Assembly: GCF_028751195.1 (NCBI RefSeq)
Contig: NZ_CP066784.1
Span: 2,170,001-2,234,000 of the forward strand
Direction of reading: 5' to 3'
From: Alicyclobacillus sp. ALC3
Lineage (GTDB): Bacteria; Bacillota; Bacilli; Alicyclobacillales; Alicyclobacillaceae
Length of the DNA stretch: 64,000 nt
Each line of letters opens with the position of its first letter. Position 1 is the first letter of the stretch. The translations under genes were made by a program, and so were the position numbers. A model generated the notes under the pieces. The model was not told where the DNA came from and made no database searches. It saw nothing but the letters and a program-made list of their open reading frames with translations. Shown one piece after another: positions 63,001-64,000 of this stretch.

Positions 63001-63174
63001 CCTCTCTCGGCTGGTGCCGGGACACCCGTAGCTAGGCCAACTACAGATGGATCGGCCGTCGCCGCCTCCGCTTTGGCCGAGGTCGAGGCGCACCTTGATG
63101 CGACCGTGTCTACACTCTACGGGCTGACTCCCGCAGACCTCACCGGCTTCGCCGAGCTTATCGTCAGGCGGTGA
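60040..63174 (+). CDS. Large N6-adenine-type DNA methyltransferase (Eco57I/type IIG-like)
   Basis: The 1,044-residue protein starts after GGAGGAGG. It has HALGEFYTPEWLAQYTV near residue 265, SAM motif I DPTCGSGTFLQAL near 297 and the catalytic NPPWVNWEYLSK near 506. A C-terminal target-recognition-like region (RLVLPNEKLMFIP..., NPTSISAHVLDNIAIP) follows. This is an adenine-N6 methylase of the type IIG or BREX PglX-like class. I see no clear nuclease motif in the N-terminal 200 residues, and no partner gene lies nearby. In-frame 15-bp repeats give AGTPAAGTPRAGTP near residue 200, and a GE(R/H)(P/S) repeat lies near 645. Confidence 0.85.
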   Translation: MDIESLAHALSSKGTPVSSCTYALIEHFCTQLTDIRRDQSTPPAEATRETSREAARLVAWWQADFSAIHGDLSFRHSSNAKVKPDWLRKAFGIGEACEPLDILLAAETCFSLLVRVVAYRTVAEYLGEADALERLAEPCALADVIHGDFFERHNIHNYCFPDAYSWFLSVWNKNTTQRLEAWLAALDRTLAPAAVPVAGTPAAGTPRAGTPAAGTPRAGTRGGVPDGGLRGSAGTTWHAASSGTTGDSFKRLYEALFPRQLRHALGEFYTPEWLAQYTVAETFAKAGAVPWQSVCLDPTCGSGTFLQALITTIRRDGRTVGAAPGSQTESAQPPDATARPTTPTEQLQRLCQVVRGFDVNLLAVVMARTNFLLSVLDLWDGRAAIDLPVDWFDVIDRPHAENSQVTVNLHGESISVTRGEGAFGKYGADGAAKRPDGAVVIDKRAGGGFGKSGVSLSVSLLADADLETAATRERAGTPVYESLRAAYIANRLRGAARQPVDIVVGNPPWVNWEYLSKSVRERTHHLWQAYALFDASGRNRALAKEDLSTLLTYAVADRDLQPGGCLGFVLRQAVFKSKQNGAGFRRLQIGRSGPHLQIVQVDDLTLLQPFPGATTATAVVLLRKAAATAFPVPWRVWRPRHSGERPGEHSGEHSGERPATSRTPPLPPTVTRDIYAAWPVRRDETTSPWITLPSTCILAADRILGRNAYQARTGTFTGGGNAVFWIRVEGASEGVGGTSEAGLVRVHNVTERAKREAPSVTADVEALFVYPLLRGADVRRWHAEPQLHLLCPHTSETRMAAVPRPQLEQLAPHTLAYFDRFTDVLRARRGFSWDRVQLERTPYAIQRIGTYTFAPYKVVWRYIATSFITAVVSFVDDPVLGRRLVLPNEKLMFIPTDDEAEAYYLCGVLSSTPVRACIEQVMNPTSISAHVLDNIAIPTFDRDNPLHLRISELCYAGHALLRTPGTEAPLSAAGEGSVIAAAAGAGRPLSAGAGTPVARPTTDGSAVAASALAEVEAHLDATVSTLYGLTPADLTGFAELIVRR

Positions 63175-63260
63175 CGTTGTGACACGAGCACACGCTACCC
63201 GGCTTGTGTGGGTGCGGCCTGGACGCAGCCTTACCCCTGTGCCGTCCGACTCCGACCGCG

Positions 63261-63475
63261 CAGAGAACAAAAAGTTCGCTATCGGGCCAAAACGGGCCAA
63301 ACACGGACGAATAACGTACAACAAGTACGTTCGGGATCGAAAAAAGGCATAAAACAGGGATTTTGAGATGCTGAACGGACTTTTTGTCGATTAAGAGGCC
63401 TCATTATGTAAACTTGGAGACGATAGCGAACAAAAAGTGCTCTACGCCGCACGAGGTAGTGACAAAATGGCGCTA
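63261..63475. repeat. Phased dyad array E1 (5 dyads)
   Basis: 21-bp dyads start at 63261, 63312, 63373, 63424 and 63455 (51, 61, 51 and 31 apart). The clearest are TAACG-N11-CGTTC and TAGCG-N11-CTCTA, the others are weaker. AACAAAAAGT recurs in the first and fourth. TGACAAAATGG in the last resembles TGATCAAAATGG in the first dyad of array B units. CATTATGTAAAC lies in the third gap. Confidence 0.7.
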
Positions 63476-63537
63476 GAACGGAACGCAAGCCGCTGGCTCG
63501 GAGGTAGTCGGACGATACGGCAGACCTCAATCGGGGA

Positions 63538-63754
63538 TAGCGCGATAAAACTGCGCTATCTTCAACTAATAACGCGCTGACAACGCGTTATCGACGCGGA
63601 GGCGGGGAATGTGGGCAGCTTAACGCGCCTAGGACTCGCTATAGGCGAGAACAGCGGGTGAAAACCGGGATCCGAAACAGTATAACGCTGTTTGGACGTG
63701 TTACAGGGCTGATTATGTCAACTAATTAACGGATAGCGTGTTTTGGGAGCGTTA
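63538..63754. repeat. Phased dyad array E2 (5 dyads)
   Basis: Dyads start at 63538, 63570, 63621, 63683 and 63734 (32, 51, 62 and 51 apart). They are TAGCG-N11-CGCTA, TAACG-N11-CGTTA, TAACG-N11-CGCTA, TAACG-N11-TGTTA and TAGCG-N11-CGTTA. GATTATGTCAAC lies in the last 51-bp gap and GATTATGTAAAC just after the array. No gene is visible between 63175 and 63930. Confidence 0.88.
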
Positions 63755-63772
63755 AGCTCCCGATTATGTAAA

Positions 63773-63870
63773 CCGCCGCAACCTGGCCGCCGCAACCTGG
63801 CCGCCGCAACCTGGCCGCCGCAACCTGGCCGCCGCAACCTGGCCGCCGCAAACCGGCCGCCACAACCTGG
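63773..63870. repeat. 14-bp minisatellite, 7 copies
   Basis: CCGCCGCAACCTGG is repeated seven times (the last two are imperfect), beginning 19 bases after array E2. Confidence 0.93.
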
Positions 63871-63930
63871 CCGCCCGCTACACACCGTCCGCGGCGCCCC
63901 AAAACAAACCGCAGCTGCCCACAGCACTCC

Positions 63931-64000
63931 CTACTGCTCCGGGCTGGCGAGGACAAACGTGTTGCCGTCGGGATCCCGGAAAATAGCCTGCATCCCGCCC
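63931..64000 (-). CDS. VOC (glyoxalase/bleomycin-resistance) family protein, C-terminal end
   Basis: Only the last 23 codons are in the window: GMQAIFRDPDGNTFVLASPEQ and a TAG stop. FRDPDGNxFxL is the standard C-terminal strand-turn of VOC-fold proteins, with the preceding beta strands outside the right edge. Whether it is an enzyme or a binding protein cannot be told. Confidence 0.75.
   Translation of the reverse strand, partial: GGMQAIFRDPDGNTFVLASPEQ

Overview
The window reads as a chromosomal segment of an endospore-forming Firmicute with a GC-rich genome. A member of the Alicyclobacillaceae or a close relative is my inference. The evidence is a nearly continuous minus-strand run of the genes that lie just downstream of oriC in Bacillus: tRNA-Ser, scr, dnaX, yaaK, recR, yaaL, bofA, csfB, yaaO, tmk, darA, holB, ricT, yabA, rsmI, abrB, metG, tatD, rnmV, rsmA, yabG, veg and sspF. 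Several of these are spore-specific (sspF, yabG, csfB, bofA). Because the run is read on the minus strand, the origin should lie toward higher coordinates or beyond the right edge.

Layout. 1-1.6 kb: cyanophycin genes (cphA cut by the left edge, cphB). 1.6-25.4 kb: the origin-proximal core cluster, with a methionine-type T-box before metG, a lipid flippase-like gene, an acetolactate synthase, an orphan PAS histidine kinase, the SRP RNA and tRNA-Ser(CGA). 25.5-34 kb: a spore-coat ATP-grasp protein, acetyl-CoA synthetase, a LysR/citrate synthase divergent pair, an 18-copy 42-bp tandem array starting at the citrate synthase stop codon, and asnB. 34-47 kb: a methyltransferase, a complete IS66-type element with a DruA-family passenger gene, flavin reductase, a thioredoxin-like protein, an S9 peptidase, dusB, a nuclease-HTH fusion and a LiaFSR-like three-gene system. 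47-56.8 kb: transporters, the methionine salvage genes mtnD and mtnWXB, mutM and a GDPD. 57-64 kb: a second S9 peptidase, a UPF0316 membrane protein, a large solo adenine-type DNA methylase and the end of a VOC-family gene.

The most unusual signal is non-coding. Five intergenic regions (about 35.4, 42.6, 49.1, 51.2 and 63.3 kb) carry arrays of 21-bp dyads, each with two 5-bp arms around an 11-bp centre. Within an array the dyads sit 31-32, 51-52 and 61-62 bp apart, which is close to 3, 5 and 6 turns of B-DNA. The arm sequence differs between loci (TAACG/CGTTA, TAAGC/GCTTA, TAGGC/GCCTA, CAGCG/CGCTG types), but left and right arms tend to change together. One locus holds three tandem 244-bp copies, another two separate copies. 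A short tandem-repeat tract lies next to four of the five loci. The IS66-type element has inserted into the centre of one dyad. I do not recognise this family from memory.

Limits: all assignments come from reading translated sequence and motifs by eye. No database search, alignment or folding was run. Start codons were chosen from Shine-Dalgarno spacing and recalled family N-termini.
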